Shown piece by piece: positions 23,501 to 38,500 of a stretch of DNA of 64,000 bases (its first letter is position 1; the number at the start of each line of letters is the position of its first letter). The position numbers and the translations under genes were made by a program. The stretch is from contig NW_026515407.1 of assembly GCF_014898815.1 (NCBI RefSeq), positions 1-64,000 of the forward strand. Reading direction: 5' to 3'. The DNA is from Panonychus citri. Taxonomy: Eukaryota > Arthropoda > Arachnida > Trombidiformes > Tetranychidae. A model generated the notes under the pieces. It was not told the DNA's origin, made no database searches, and was given only the letters and a program-made list of their open reading frames with translations.

Positions 23501-26500
23501 ATAGATGATTTTTATATTTATCTTCATGATCTGTTATTAGTATTAGTAGGTAAGCGCACGCCTCTAATGTAGCTCTTCTGTTAATGCTAATGGTTTTGTT
23601 GATTGTTCATGATACAAATGAATCAACAATTTTTGATAAAAACAAACGATAATAATCACAATCGAGATACATCATCGAGATACGTCCTAGTTAGAAATAC
23701 GGATTTAAACTTAATTTTGTCCATAATTCAAAGGCATCTGTATTCTGAACTAAGGCAATAAAAGTGAATTAAATTGATATTTGAAATTGGATAACATTGT
23801 TATTATTCACATGCTAATATGAAATTGACCGGATTTATTATAGTAATTGAATTACTGATAATCGAAACATTGACCATAAATAGTTGCGTTATTTGTAACT
23901 TATGCTTGGATATTAAAATTTACCAGAAATCTCTGTTTATCATGACCTGAAAATTTTATTTAAATTTGATACATGATTAGCTAATTTGATATAAAAGATT
24001 TGATAGCATGTACTCACCTGAAGCTGATTCAACTCAAGGAACATGAAATAAACAATTTAGCAAATTTTATATTGATTCATTTCCCAAGTCGAGTTTCATT
24101 CATCTCTTTCAATTGGCTCTCAATTTGGATTGCAATTCACCAAGAATTTATTCAGAAAATCATTTCGTTATCTTTGCACTTGATTCAACAATTGTATTTT
24201 AATAGTCGATAGTTACATTCATGAACAGTCCAAATATCGTTAACTGATGTTTTTGTTTTTTCTGATGTTCAATGTTTTGAAAAAAAACAGCCTTGAGCGT
24301 GATGTTTTTCAATCTGGAATCTCTTAGATCTTTTAGTAACGTTTACTCAATTTATTCAAATTTGGTATTAATTTATCATTCGTAATGTTATGTTATTGCT
24401 ACTAAATGCTATTATATTAAGTTAGAAATGTTATTTCTTAACTACCACACAAAAAGCATATTAGTATTAATGCTAAATATAATTGTTATTGTGACGTAGC
24501 TCGTTAAGTGCAACTCATGAAGATTATAAAAGTACTGCTACAATGTGGGGCCGAAGACATTTTTTTGGGATAATGTTTTCTCATCTCAGTGTTCTTAGGG
24601 TTTGCTAATCTACTCAATCAGATTGGATATTGTTTTACGTAATTTTTTTTCTTTTCCCATGACAGTACTAGCTATATGATGGATTCGTAACTGATGAACG
24701 TTTGAAAAAATTCCGTTACCATGAATATTATTCATGGTGATTATCATAACAATAGATTGTGTTTGTTGTATTTTATCCTATGAACTTCATAGTATGAAGA
24801 TCATAATAATTTTGGTTCATCTGTTGCACAAATCTTTTGCTATACCATGATAAATATTGAGATAATTTCTGAATAAATAGATAACTAATTATTCTAATTT
24901 GTTTCTACGTTACATCATCTTAACGTTTGAAGTCTGTTGTTTTTTCATAATGATATATTTCTAATTATTTACAAATTCTCAATAATTGCACATTGATCAG
25001 ATATTGAGTGCATCTATTAGATGAAAAATATTAATCTCGCTGGTTGGAAAATGGAGAATGAATAAATTCAGTTTATCACGAAATTGATCATGAAATAATT
25101 TGTGACCAAATAGATGGGAGTATTTAATAATAAATATAACGGATTTAGAAGTTATGTAAATAGTGAATTATTGTTGAGAGAGAGAGAGAGAGAGAAAGAA
25201 AGACATAATCTTAGAACTTTTATTAATATTCGAGGGAAAAAAAGTTTTGATTGAATCATATGAGAATTGGAAAGAAGAAATGAGAGAGAAACTTTAATAA
25301 TTTTCATAAAATCGGAAGAATCTGTCTCGAACTTTTTCTCGTTTTTTATCATCATAATCATGATACTCACATGATCAAAAACTGCGATCGAGTCTAAATT
25401 GAGTAACAAACTATCAGAGCAGAAATGAAAGTGATGATAAAGTGTAATTGAAAATAGAAGGGGATCAAATCATCTGTTCAATGAGTTTCCTTGAATTTAA
25501 TAACTCCCATTTCATAATCGTGGTGATGATAATAAAAACTGTTGGTATTAATAGACTGAGATCAATTTCATTGGTATGATAATGCTGTTATTGTTGTCGA
25601 TGAAATAATAAATACACAAACTTACTGAAGATGAAATAATTTTATAATTTAATCTTAACAGATCCAATATACTGAACTTTCAAACATGGATTTCAAAACC
25701 ATATTTAACTAAGAGATTAATACTCAACATGGAGTTCTGAGTCAGTGGAGACAATCATAAAAGCTTTTATAATCAGTTTGGATCTTAATTAGTTTACTAA
25801 CTTCTTACATGTAAAAGATCAACTTAAAGTCAGAATATCAACAAATTACATGATCATTATCAACTAAATACATGATTAGCATTTCAATGAACAAATATTC
25901 TCATCTCCAAACTGATTTAACCTTGCGATAGTTTTGAGCAAGTCTATCACTAGAAAGCAAGTTTTCTGAATAAAAGCTCACAGGGAAAAAGTTCTTACCT
26001 CTTGAGTAAATTAAAAATCACTATTCCAATTCTCAAGCCATTAATCATGGCGACATAAACTCAATCCCTGATGATCATCTTGAATTACAATTATCTTTCA
26101 TTATATCATGATAATTATCCCCACCCATTGATCAATGCTCACCCACTCCACCCTCGTGCTCAAAGACAATGATACATTTGTTAATAGTAAAATCACATTA
26201 AAAGTAATCATAATATTTTCCCCTTTTGCAAAATTTAACAATCAATGTTGAAAAAATCATAACTATGATAACATTAATTCATGACATTATCACATTATCT
26301 CAATCCCATTCAAATTCAAATAGGGTGTAACAATTGAGGGAAAAAAGTGGTTACCATGATGATGAAGGTATAATATCATAATTATCATCATCAAAAGTTG
26401 AAAGTAGTTGATGATATTTTGACAATTCTGACAATCAGATATAACATAATTTCCTATTTGAAATTTTATCTAACATCATGAAGAACTAGAAAAATAAAAT

Positions 26501-29500
26501 AAAATAAATTTCCAAACACTCAGAATTTAAATTACTGTAAAAGTGTTGAAAGTTTGTTTCTTCCAAGTATTTATCATCATTCTCATGATGATGGTAATGA
26601 TGATGTACATGTGAATAAATTTAATGATTTGGAAATTCAGAGAAATTAATATATTTCCCATTACAATAATTATCATGACATAATAATGTCATCTATCACT
26701 AATGATCTAATTATTGATGAGGTTTATGATTTCAATATCATCATGAACATCATGATATCCATAATGATAGATTAGGATTATCGTTGATTTATTCAGAGAC
26801 GGAGAGAGGAAGATAAAGTTAAATGAAAAAATAGATTCATCTATCAAAATAATCATAAAGGTAACAATCACCATCGATACTCACGTAGTAATCAACTGAT
26901 TGTTCACATTGATTGTAAGGAAATTGCTTCTTTTTTGATAACCTGTCATGATAAATGTATATTCATCTTGTTGAATTTTCAGGTTAGCATTTTAATTTTC
27001 AATCAGACTGATTAGCATGATGACAATCCTGATGATACATATTAATATTTTCAATAGCAAATGATAATCAATGACTTTGTTATCACCTTTGAATAATAAT
27101 TAACTTCTTAACTTTAACATGTAACCTTATTAATCTTTGTAATTTTGGTGTTTTTTTTTCTCGCCTTCATAATTTTATCATCATCATGGTTACCAAATCA
27201 ACTAAACAAAACTTTAGGTCAACCCAGGCCAACATTAACATGGTGGAAAGATGATAAACCTTTAATAGCCTCTTATGAAATTATATCAAATGAAGTGACC
27301 CGAAGTGACCTAAGCCTTACCAATCTAAGTCGACCCTTACTACTTTCAAAGATAACATGTAAAGCGGTTAACAGCCCATTAACTGATCCATTACAAACAT
27401 CAATCACAATTAACCTTAACTGTAAGTTAAATTACTTATAAAAACAACAAACATGGAGATAAACAAAATGTTTAACAATTAACTTTATTCATTCATGTGT
27501 ATTGGATAGTAAATTGTTTATATGATGATAGTTACAATCAATTATTTTTACGATGATATGGAAACTCATAGATTCCAGTTTTGATTCATATCAGGGAGTT
27601 GGAAATTTTCACTCCCAGTGGTTCAAATTTTAATCAATCATCTGGGGAGAGGTTTAACTATTAGGGTGATCATTTCATGAGATAAAAGATGGAAAATCAT
27701 TGTCATGGAAATTGTATTTACTACTTTCCATCTCGAACAGAATTAGAAATGAAAAAAAAAACTAACCCTCGAACCTTTTGACAGGTCACAAAACAGTAAA
27801 GTCTATCTTGTTTTACTATCTTAATGATATTTACTACTCTCAATGGTTAATGTTGAACTATTTTTAACTAAATCATCTTCATGAACACCCTAAGAATTTT
27901 CTTGAGATTTTCATGATAATAATGATACTCATTCATTGAAATTACCATTGGTGTAACATTAATAACCATTCATTATATAAATGTAGGGGAGAAAATGTAT
28001 TTGAATAACTTTGTCTTCTTCCTCAATGAATATCTTCATTCATGATAGTTTCAAGTATTCAGCTAATGATTAATATTAATCGTCTCTGTCAAGTGAAAGT
28101 ATTCATTTCAAAACAATTTGCTTTATAAAGCAAAACTAATGGTGACCTTTTAATATTGAGGGAAGCCAAGAAATAGCTCAGAACTTTTTTTTTACTCATT
28201 CTTCTCATTTTCAGAATTCTCATCATGATATATATAAGTGTAAACCATTCACTCCATGATATCCTTAAGCTTAAACATTGATTAACCTAAAAGCCAAAGT
28301 GTAATGACCCACCTTCTCACCTTTGTCCCACTTAACACTCTCTCATTTTCTTACCTTAAACCTGGTTAACTGATGATAATTTAGTTCTGACCAAATGAAC
28401 ATGATAACAGTATAATGATATCATGGACTAGATGGTAAACAGAATTTTACAGAATTTCAACATTTAGTTGTGAACTTTTTTTCTCTCGCTTCTTCTAATA
28501 GTTTTGTGAGAAGAGAAATAAATTTTTCAATTCGTTACAATTATCACAATTATCGCTACGAGAATAATTTACACACCATTTGATTTGAACAATTGAACTT
28601 TGGGTGTTTTTGAGGAAGAAAAAGAGTCAAAAAAAAGTTCTAAATGAAAAAGTTTTGTCATTTTCGACGAAAAAGAAGAAGAAAAAAAAACTCTCAAAGT
28701 AAATGAAGGATAAAATTTGAAAAAATATCTCATGAAAACTCATACGAATACAATAGATTCGGAGGGTTAATAGTAATTGTTACACGAATTGTAATCAATG
28801 TGAAAGTTTCTTAATAGTTGAACAATTTACCGAAAATGATTAAGTTGCAACAATTTAATTTTTTTTATTGCACAACAATCATAATGATAGTAAATCATCA
28901 AACCATTTAATTGTCTCTAAACTTATTGATTAGAATTACAAGTTATTACTTAATTGTTACTGATTAACTATTGATACTAATACTTTAGTCTTTTTTGAGA
29001 CAAAATCTTAAAGGTCATTTATAAGAAGCTAAAACTGACCAGGTTAATAACTGAGAGTAGACTTTATTTAAACTAACAAAATATTGTACACAATCAGTTG
29101 AAGTAATAATAATAATCAACGTAATGATAATAGTATCCAGAGACTTTGCAAACTCAATCTACTTTTATTATATCCATTGGATTCTAACTTTTTCTTGTAT
29201 GAAATATTATCGTCATTATCATTATATCATTGGGGATAAAAATATATATCCAGAAATCGGTGGACATTCAGCTAAGGGTCATCATCAGAAGTTGCTGGTC
29301 ATTTCTCTGTCCAGTCAACAATTTTTTTACAGAGATAAACACATTTCACTTTGCAGAAAGACAGAAATAGACAGAGAAATTTATCATTAACTTATTTCTT
29401 TCTTTTTCTACTTCTGTATTGTGATGATGATTATCATCTCAATATAAGGAATGATTTTTATTCTAATATTATATATATTCTCTTCCTCCATCATCATTAT

Positions 29501-32500
29501 CATCTATTATCATCATCATCTGTGGGAGTTTTATATATATAACAGGGTATTTACTTCCGTTAATATTGATACTCACTGAGAGACAATAATTCATATAATT
29601 TTTATTTCTGTCTTTAACTTGGAGAGAGAGACAACAGAAATCAAAGTAGGATTGTGATCGGTGGTGGGGATCAAATGATAATAATACCATAGGGTTATTA
29701 TTGATTGGATAATTTATGATGAAGATAATAATATTATCTCGCTTCGTGGCATATTGATAGTTGAAAGATAGTAATGATTAAATTTATTAAGCGACACAAG
29801 GTATTTAAGAACTGAAATAATCATGATAAATATATGGGTTCATGGTGAGTCTATGGGAGGGTTGATGGTCGCGAGAGAGAGAGAGAGAGAGAGATGATTT
29901 TTAATAGAGATAGATTGTAGGTGGATAATGATAGATAACCGATAGTCGAAAGGGTATTAATAGCTGTGTATACTTGGGGGGTATTTGGAAAATGGTGATG
30001 AAGATGAGGAAAGAAGATGCTGAGCAAAAGATGAAAATTTCTTTGATTTAGACTTTTTATCATCAATCCAAGTTATAGGGAGTGAGAGAGATAATAGGAT
30101 GAGATAAATGCAAAAGGAGTGAGTGATACTGTGAGAATGGAGAGGAGATGATAATGATATTGCATTTGGAAGCGTTTACAGTTCTGAACGTGACGGAAAA
30201 ATATATACAAAGATTTAAATTGTAACAAGGAAAAATAATGGAAGAAAAACTGATGAAGATGATGATGGAATTGATGAAAATGATGTTGTAGATGAAAGGC
30301 ATTAATCAAATGACTCCTGTTAGATCCCTGATGAGAACCGGAGGGAATCATGCTCATTATTATCCTCCAATGTACAATGAGAATGAGAGGAAGAGGAAGA
30401 GGAGGTGATACGAAGGCTGAAAATAAGAGAGGGTGTGTGTGGATGTTTGCTCGTTGTTTTTGATGATCCTTCTGATATGGACAAGGAAAAAAGGTTATTC
30501 CTTAATGAAGGTTAGTCTGGTCAAGCTTGGATGAATCTGGTCAACCCAAAACATTGACCATAAACTTAACATACTTCAAAAATATCTGACTTTCATCAAC
30601 ACTCATGATAACATTTATTATCATTCAAATATTATTATCTGATTATTTTGTATCAATTTTTGCTCTATTGGTTGTATCAGTAAAGACTATCGAACCATAA
30701 GTTACCTTGTGGAATCACAGAAAAAAAAATCATTCAAATTGAAGCAAAAAAAATCGTTACTAGTGTTGGAATTGGATTAAATCAAATCATTGGTCAGTTA
30801 AGTTACAATTAAATGATTGTCTTGCTAAAGATTTGATTAGCTTAATCATATTATCAATACACATAAATTAAGATAACATAGAGTTGTTAATGGACTCAAG
30901 TTCAATTGGTAAATTGATCTTTGGCTACTTATCATTAATTTACTTTTAGATGATTACATTGATTAAGGTTTCATTGTTTTAACTTGTTTGAAATCAGTTG
31001 TAACGGTTAATTATTGAAATTTTAAATTCAGTTGAAAGGTTCATTTGTTACTAAGTTAATGGAAACATAATGTAAATCAATTGATAGATTAATTCAAGGG
31101 AAAAATATCACCACCTTAAATTATCGTATGCAAAGTGGGGAGAGATTTTCACCGAGAAATTCAGGAAGACTGAATTACATCCTATTTCCGCCTCAACCCA
31201 TTTCTCCTCCTTCTTGTAGTCTCAATTGCGAGTATTTTATTTTCATTGATTTAATTTACTAAGGCAAAAGAAATTCAATCAAAAGCATAACATTAAATTA
31301 GATTTCGAACTGAGCTTTTCATAATTGTTTTTATCTCGAGTTTTGAACATTTACTTTTCTTTTGAATATGAACTTTTTTGTTTCTCTACAAGTGTTAATT
31401 TTTATCTTTCTTTTTTTTTCCTCTTCTCAAAAACAATAATATTCATGGGGAATAAAAAGTGAAACCATCAACAATATCAATTGAATTTCCTTCAAGTAAA
31501 ATTATATCAACTGGTAAACGAAGTGAACTAATTTGTAGAGTTTCCGGTTCCAGGCCACCAGCTCGATTATTTTGGTGGCTTGATGGTCGTCGATTGAACA
31601 AATCTCGTGATACAATTTCTAAAGATGGTAATGAGACAATGAGCGTTCTCTCATTTACCGGAACTTCAACTGACAATGGTAAAGAACTTATCTGTCAAGC
31701 AGAAAATCCATTGATGAAGAATAGCAGCTTAGAAGAATCAGTCAGACTTAACATTCATTGTAAGTAAATTCTATTCTCTTTTTATCTTCTAATCTCATCA
31801 TGTTAATCAATGAAAAGATGATGATGATGATGATAACGATGATGGAGAAGATGAAAGAATGAAGGTGAAGAAAAAATTTTATTCTTTTCTCAGGATCTAT
31901 TGTTATATCACAATCTCTTTTCATTTGATTTCTTTTTTTCCAATGGAATTAAATTTTTTGTTTTCTCTTTTCACTTCCTTCTTTTTTTCCCCATTTACAT
32001 CTTATCAACGTTTGATTCTTTGCATCCTCATCTTCAAAAGTAAATCAATGATGATGATGATGATGATGATGATAATCATTGACACAACATCATCATCATC
32101 ATCACCATTGTCCCACCCATAGAAGCCTAAAAGACTTGATCATCTTCCCTCATCCTTTTTTTTCATCAATTATCTCAAATACTGATAATGTTATTACTTG
32201 TTAAGAGGCTACAATTAAGGTCAACCGATAATGTTAATGTTCAATAATAACAACAATTTAATCTTGTTAAGATAATCAAGTGTCAATAATTGATTTCCAA
32301 TAGAATTGATTAACTTACATTTTCAATTTATCAAAAAAAACTAAACTGATTGTTATAATGAGATATATGTTAACTCATTGAGCCTTTCATGATAACAAAC
32401 TAGCCAGTGGTCAATAACAAGCTAATAATTTATGGTAATTTAATGTTAATCATTTTCATTGTTATTTTAACAATTTACTTAAATAGTAGTTAAATCTGAT

Positions 32501-35500
32501 TGCTAATCATCTTATCACTTGATTAACAATCATTAAATTAGATAAACAGCAGAAAAAAGTAAGGTCATTATCTTTATTGCGAAACCAATGACCATAAATA
32601 TCACAGAAAACGAGTAACATTTCCCTAAAGAGGTGAAACCATTTGACCATTTAGATTTTCATGTTCATCTTAACATTTTTTTTTGACCAAAGATACTGAC
32701 CATTTACTGGGCTGCTTGTAATGGTCATCACAGAGATCAGTATAATCTCATGTGTTGATCACTCCCAACGGGCTGGACACAAGTACTCAGATATTAGCAT
32801 AATCAGTTGTCCGGTTTTGTCTACAATAATAATTGAATCCCTTTGATTGTTAGAGAAGAAAAGTTTTAATTTTATTCGAATGAACAAATTGTAATTCTTA
32901 TTCTCTTTGCGTAATAATAATCTTCTAGTGGATTAGTTTTTTTCTCTCTCTCTCTCTCACTGTCCATTTCTTTCCCTTTAAATCATCATTATCTTGTAAT
33001 GATCATGACCGATAATCTTTTAGCTTTGAAAGATTTTTACTTGGATTAGTTGACTTATGATCAAATGTCAATGACAATTGTTAAGACAAACAATCAATTA
33101 CTAATAATGATAATTATCTATTTTTCTTTGGGGTTGAAGATTAATCAAGGAGAGAGGATGACGACGATGATGATGATGATGATGGAGATGAGTAAATGGA
33201 ACCAGGAAGAAAAAGAGAAAAATCAATTGAACATGAACTTGATACAAGAAACAAGGGAAATGATTATGAAAGAATAGAAAATGATAAATGAACTTTCTCC
33301 ATGATGATTGCGATTGTTTCAGCTGATTTATCATCACTTTCATCATCATTGTTGTATTAACAGTAACGGTTACCATTTAAATGACGATGATGATGATGAT
33401 GATGACCATCATCAGTTTGATTGATTGATAAGATACACAAATGATACAAATTGTACAAATGATTTTATGCTATTTATCAGCTAATCAAATTGTAAACAAG
33501 TTTGATTGTTGATTAGATAAGAACAACAACAAAAAAACCAACTTCCTTTTCCGCTTATTTTTTGATTGTAAAGTTTTCCATTGGCTTGACAATCAAAGTG
33601 CTTGATGAAACTGACCATTAATGCCCTTACAGAGGTAATGCTTTCATTTTCTAATTGTCTTCTTTCATTTTTGTTCTAATTGTGATTAAATCGCTTATAG
33701 ATGTTCCAATTGTGAATATTGTTCTTGGTGCTAAAATTGATCGTGACTCAATTCGTGAAGGAAGTGATGTGTATTTTGAGTGTATCATCGATTCGAACCC
33801 GTGGCTTACAGAGGTCACTTGGATATTCAATGGATCACCTTTAATGTCCCAACCTTCATCTGGAATAATAATCTCGAATCAATCGCTTGTCCTTCAGAAA
33901 GTCAAACGGCAAAATCGAGGATATTATTCGTGCTCAGCAACAAACTCTGAAGGAATTGGAACCAGTGATACCTTTTACCTTAAAGTGCTCTGTAAGTGTT
34001 ATCTTATTTTTGTTGTATTCGAAATATTTTTTTCCACGTTTGTTTTTCTCGCAAAAAAACTAATAAGAGAAAAGAAAATTATGCAAACAATTAACTTCTT
34101 CCAATAACAAATATCCAGTAATCATTCAGATTCTCCTCTGGGTAATCACCAGAGAAAATAATCTTAAGAGGATAAACGAAGAGGAGAAAAAAAGATCTAA
34201 AGTTTTTACAGGAGAAAATGCAAAACAAAAAACTCGAAATTCGAAGAAAAAAATTCAATATTCATTTAGAACAAAAATATCAAGGTAATCAGACTCATGA
34301 GAATAATCATTTCTAATCATTGCATGAACTCGTATCAATTATTAATCCAATTGAAGATTCGCTTTTGCAATTAGGATAAGTAGACAAATAGATTTATTGA
34401 CTTGGAAAATCTCAACTTGTAATCACAAGATTGTTGATTAATTACAACGATATCGAAAGTGTTAGTTTGATCCTTCGAATGTCAGAACTTTTTCCTCGAG
34501 ATGAGAAGAGAAATATTATTTTTTTTCTCCTTTATTCCAATCCAATCATGATTATCGACAATGATTCAATCTTCATGATGGAAACCACAAGTTACTCTCT
34601 AATGATAACATTGACCATCTCCATCTGAAGCCTTGACCATCAACCACTCCCAATAAAAAGTTGCAATGCTGATAATTGTTGACCAATTGAAACCATATTA
34701 TTAACAAATAATCAATTAGATCATTAAAAGGATAATAAAAACCAACAATTAACTGAGATGATCTCAAAAAAAGTTTAGGATATAATTAGAAGCAATTTTC
34801 TAGGAGACCAAATAATTAAAACTGATTCACCTTAATGATCAACTGATTAATTGATTAGATATTTTCAATGATGATTAATCATTTAAGTGTGTATTAATTA
34901 AATGATCAAATTTAATGATATTCTTTATCGTTAATGATTGTTGTTATATCCTATTAGTTTTTACATTGAGATTTGATGATGATCATAACTGTTAATGATT
35001 ATTAAGATGATTTAAACTACATTTACAACAATTAAGTGCCAACTTAATTTATTTATTATCCGTAATTTGTTATATTGTTGTTTACTGATTAAGGAGTTAT
35101 TCATTTATGCTTAATTAAGCTTTAATTATTATTATGTTACCATCAATAAATAATGATAAATAGTTTTCTGTTGTTAGTTAATTGTGTTAATTGTGATGAG
35201 CATATAATCAACCTCCGTACGCTTGATTGTCATTAACAGTTTCCCATTGTCATTGTTATTAGGATACAACCATTGTTTATGTATCCTCGCCAAGGGGATG
35301 GTGTTGTTGGTGAAGATGATGATGATTATGAGCTTATCATCCCATTCACTTTGATGATCATGATTTTGAATAAAAAAGTTTCATTTCCATTGACACGGCA
35401 AAGGGAAAAATGACACTTTTGGTGACAGATAATGAGGTTTTTTTTTTCTGTAAATCTATCGAGTTACTATTTCTTTTAAGAACATTTTTTATTCTCATCT

Positions 35501-38500
35501 TGATCATCATTCTTATCACTATCATCATCATCATTATCAACATGAGATTCATTTTCTTTTTCTCACTGTTCTCATCAATTTCTTATTACTCTCTTTCGTA
35601 TAAATTGTTATCTAGTATTTCGAACTTTTTTGCAGATCATCATAGTTCGAATTGAGTTTTGCTTTTTTTTGAACTTTAACCCTTTCCTCTAGTTTATCAT
35701 GTCTTTTTCCCTCCTTAAATAAGAATCTGGAGATTCAAAAAATCTAAGTAACTTGACGATATTAAAGCGATGATAATGTACAATCATTAACATTTATCTC
35801 GCTGGATTTAAGCTCATGTATTTTTCATCATTTCCTTATCCTCTTTTTGTCTTATTCTTAGTATCTCTCTCTCTCTCTCACTCACTCACTCACTCACTCA
35901 CTATCATCGCCATCATTATTTTCTTCCTTGATTTTGTTATTCTTTTCTTTTCGACATTAGAGTTTTTCCTCTTCACTATTCTGGTGTTCATTTCAAATGC
36001 GTTATACTTTTTACGATCGATTCTGAAAATCTCAAAGTTTAAATGTAGCAATCTAATGAAATTACATCACTGGCTGTGTTGTTAAATTAAATCTAATCAT
36101 GTTAGCAGATGATGATGATGATGATGATAAGTTGTCACTTTCTAAGTGAATTGCATTCAATTTGAGAAAGATTAACTTGCACAATTTCTTAATCTAATAT
36201 CAAGTAATCGAGAAGATTATCCCATCAGATGAAGAGGATAGAAAAATGTTGAATCAATGCTCTAAATTACAATTAGATACCAAATTGTAACCAATTTTAA
36301 GAACAACATTTTCCATGGCAAATCGCTTGCAAACTGTAAATTCAATTGAGATTTTCCCTCTTTACCGACCATTAACTTTCCAATAGGTATATTAATCATC
36401 TGACCAATTGCAATAATCTAGATGACCAGAACTTTTTCTCTCTCTTTCTCTGTTCATTCAAAACTATTTTCTATTTATTTCTTTTGTTATTGTTAACATT
36501 TTGTAGCAACAAAATAAATGATGTATCATGAAAATTGAGAAATTATATTTTCCATTTACAATGTTTATCTTTTTACATTAAATGTTTTATTATATTGGGA
36601 TGGGCAAGATGATGAAGATGAGAATAAAGTGAGCATCTTCCAGAAAAAGAAAGATGAAATTTAAGAATTGAGCTTAGGGATAAGATGAGGAGGCGGAAGA
36701 GAAAAAATTTCTGAATTGATCATCTATTGGAAATGAATGAGATTCAATTGGAAATGTAAGACTAACATAACAAAGAGAGTTGAAGTGACTTGAATGGGAT
36801 GACGATGATGATGATGATGATTGAGGTTGAGAGAGGAAGGTAAAAGGTTAATGCTCTGTTTATACCTTGATGAAAAAACGATAAAATTACCAGAGAGTTT
36901 TATCCAAACAATGTTAATATAATGTCGTCTCTTTTCACTTTATCTTACATTATTATTCTCGTTCTCTCTCACTTTTCCATCATCATCGTCTCTCCATTGA
37001 TGCTCATCTACAAGTTATCGTCATGATGATAATGGTTATATAGCCTTTAGAATTGTTCTAAGAGGGAACAAAGTTCTGTCTCGACTTTGAGATTCGATAA
37101 TCTTGTTTTCTCATCTCTTATCCTGTTATTCAATCAAATGAGTTTAGAATCACTTCTCGTAAAGGTAAATATTATCATCTGTTAATAGGTAAATAAGTTG
37201 TCATGGTAATCTGGTTTCAAGAAGATGAATGAAGAAAATTTTTGCAATGAATATTTTTTTTCCTATTCTTTTCAGGGTGAAAAAAGTATATACATTGAAA
37301 TCTACTGAGAATAAATTAAATTGGTTCTCAGTTCTTGGGTAACCTTGAGTTTGGTAAGCATGATTTTCATTTGAAAGATAAAGTTCTGGACATCGGATTC
37401 ATTTAATTGACTCTGAATTTCCATGATAACTTTATTTCTCTTTGAGTGAATTACAAATTTACTCTTGTTTCTTGTTGGTTATCATTAAGGATGTTTGTTT
37501 ACACTCATGTCAACATTTTCCGGGTTTCTAGAAATTCTGAAAAGTTCTGATAACTTGATATTCTTCGGTTAAAAGGGAAGACAGTTCTGTCTGTCTCATT
37601 CTCTTCTCCCTCCCTGGAAAATTTAAGATTAAATGTTATCATTGCAAGATAATCTTCTTCTTCTATCATCATGGTTACTTCCTCTTTCTTTGTTTGAGAT
37701 TTATTTCAATGGTGAAAAAAGTTGAAGATTCAGAATAAAGAGAAAAGAGATAAACATGATAATAGAAAAAAAAGAGAAACAAAATTGTTCTTATCCACTT
37801 TCTTGCTTTCCTTTTCATCCTCATCTACATCTTTATGGTTTTCTTATGAAAATGATGCTCATCTTGCTTTTTGCTCTTTTTCTATCCACTATCTTCTCAT
37901 GAATTTATCTATCATCTCAATGGAAATCAAAGTTCATGATTCAACACTCAACACCAAAGATATATTTCAATGGTCATTCATCAACTCCACTCACTCCCAC
38001 CACAACCTTTTCCTCCAGATTCTGTAATTTTTTCCCACTCACGTTTGACTTGATATAATCATGAATCTTGTTTTCAAAAACATCATGAAAAGAAAAATTC
38101 TAAAACATGAATTATTCCAAATGAAAAGTTTCTTCAGAAAAAGAGAAACTCAAATGAACTTATCTCAAAATCTCCGATAGAAATGATATCTTAGTATCAC
38201 ATTACAAAGTCAATCATGTTAGAACTTTTTTTCGACATTTGTTAATATGCATTTCGAATTGACTTTTCTTCTTTCCTGAATGGAACTTTCCATGGAATAG
38301 AAAGAAAACAAAAATGATTCTAATCTTATCTTAGCCAATTAAGTCAATTAGTCGAGTTAATTGTTTTTAGTATTGAATGAAATGCCGAGTTGAATATGAA
38401 AACAAGATAATTGAATTAACTCTCTGATAACAATTATCATGAAAGGGATAAGGTACTTAAGTTTCATGGTAAACAATGAAACTGAATATTTCAAGAGTGA

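Noticed and set aside
30063..30357. Two overlapping minus-strand frames
   Set aside because: Both translate the same AT-rich, repeat-rich intron DNA; neither looks protein-like.
35410..35655. Hydrophobic 81-residue frame in the duplicated block
   Set aside because: Poly-T and ATC runs produce the Phe/Ile/Leu content. The copy at 62012 changes the T-run length and thus the frame.
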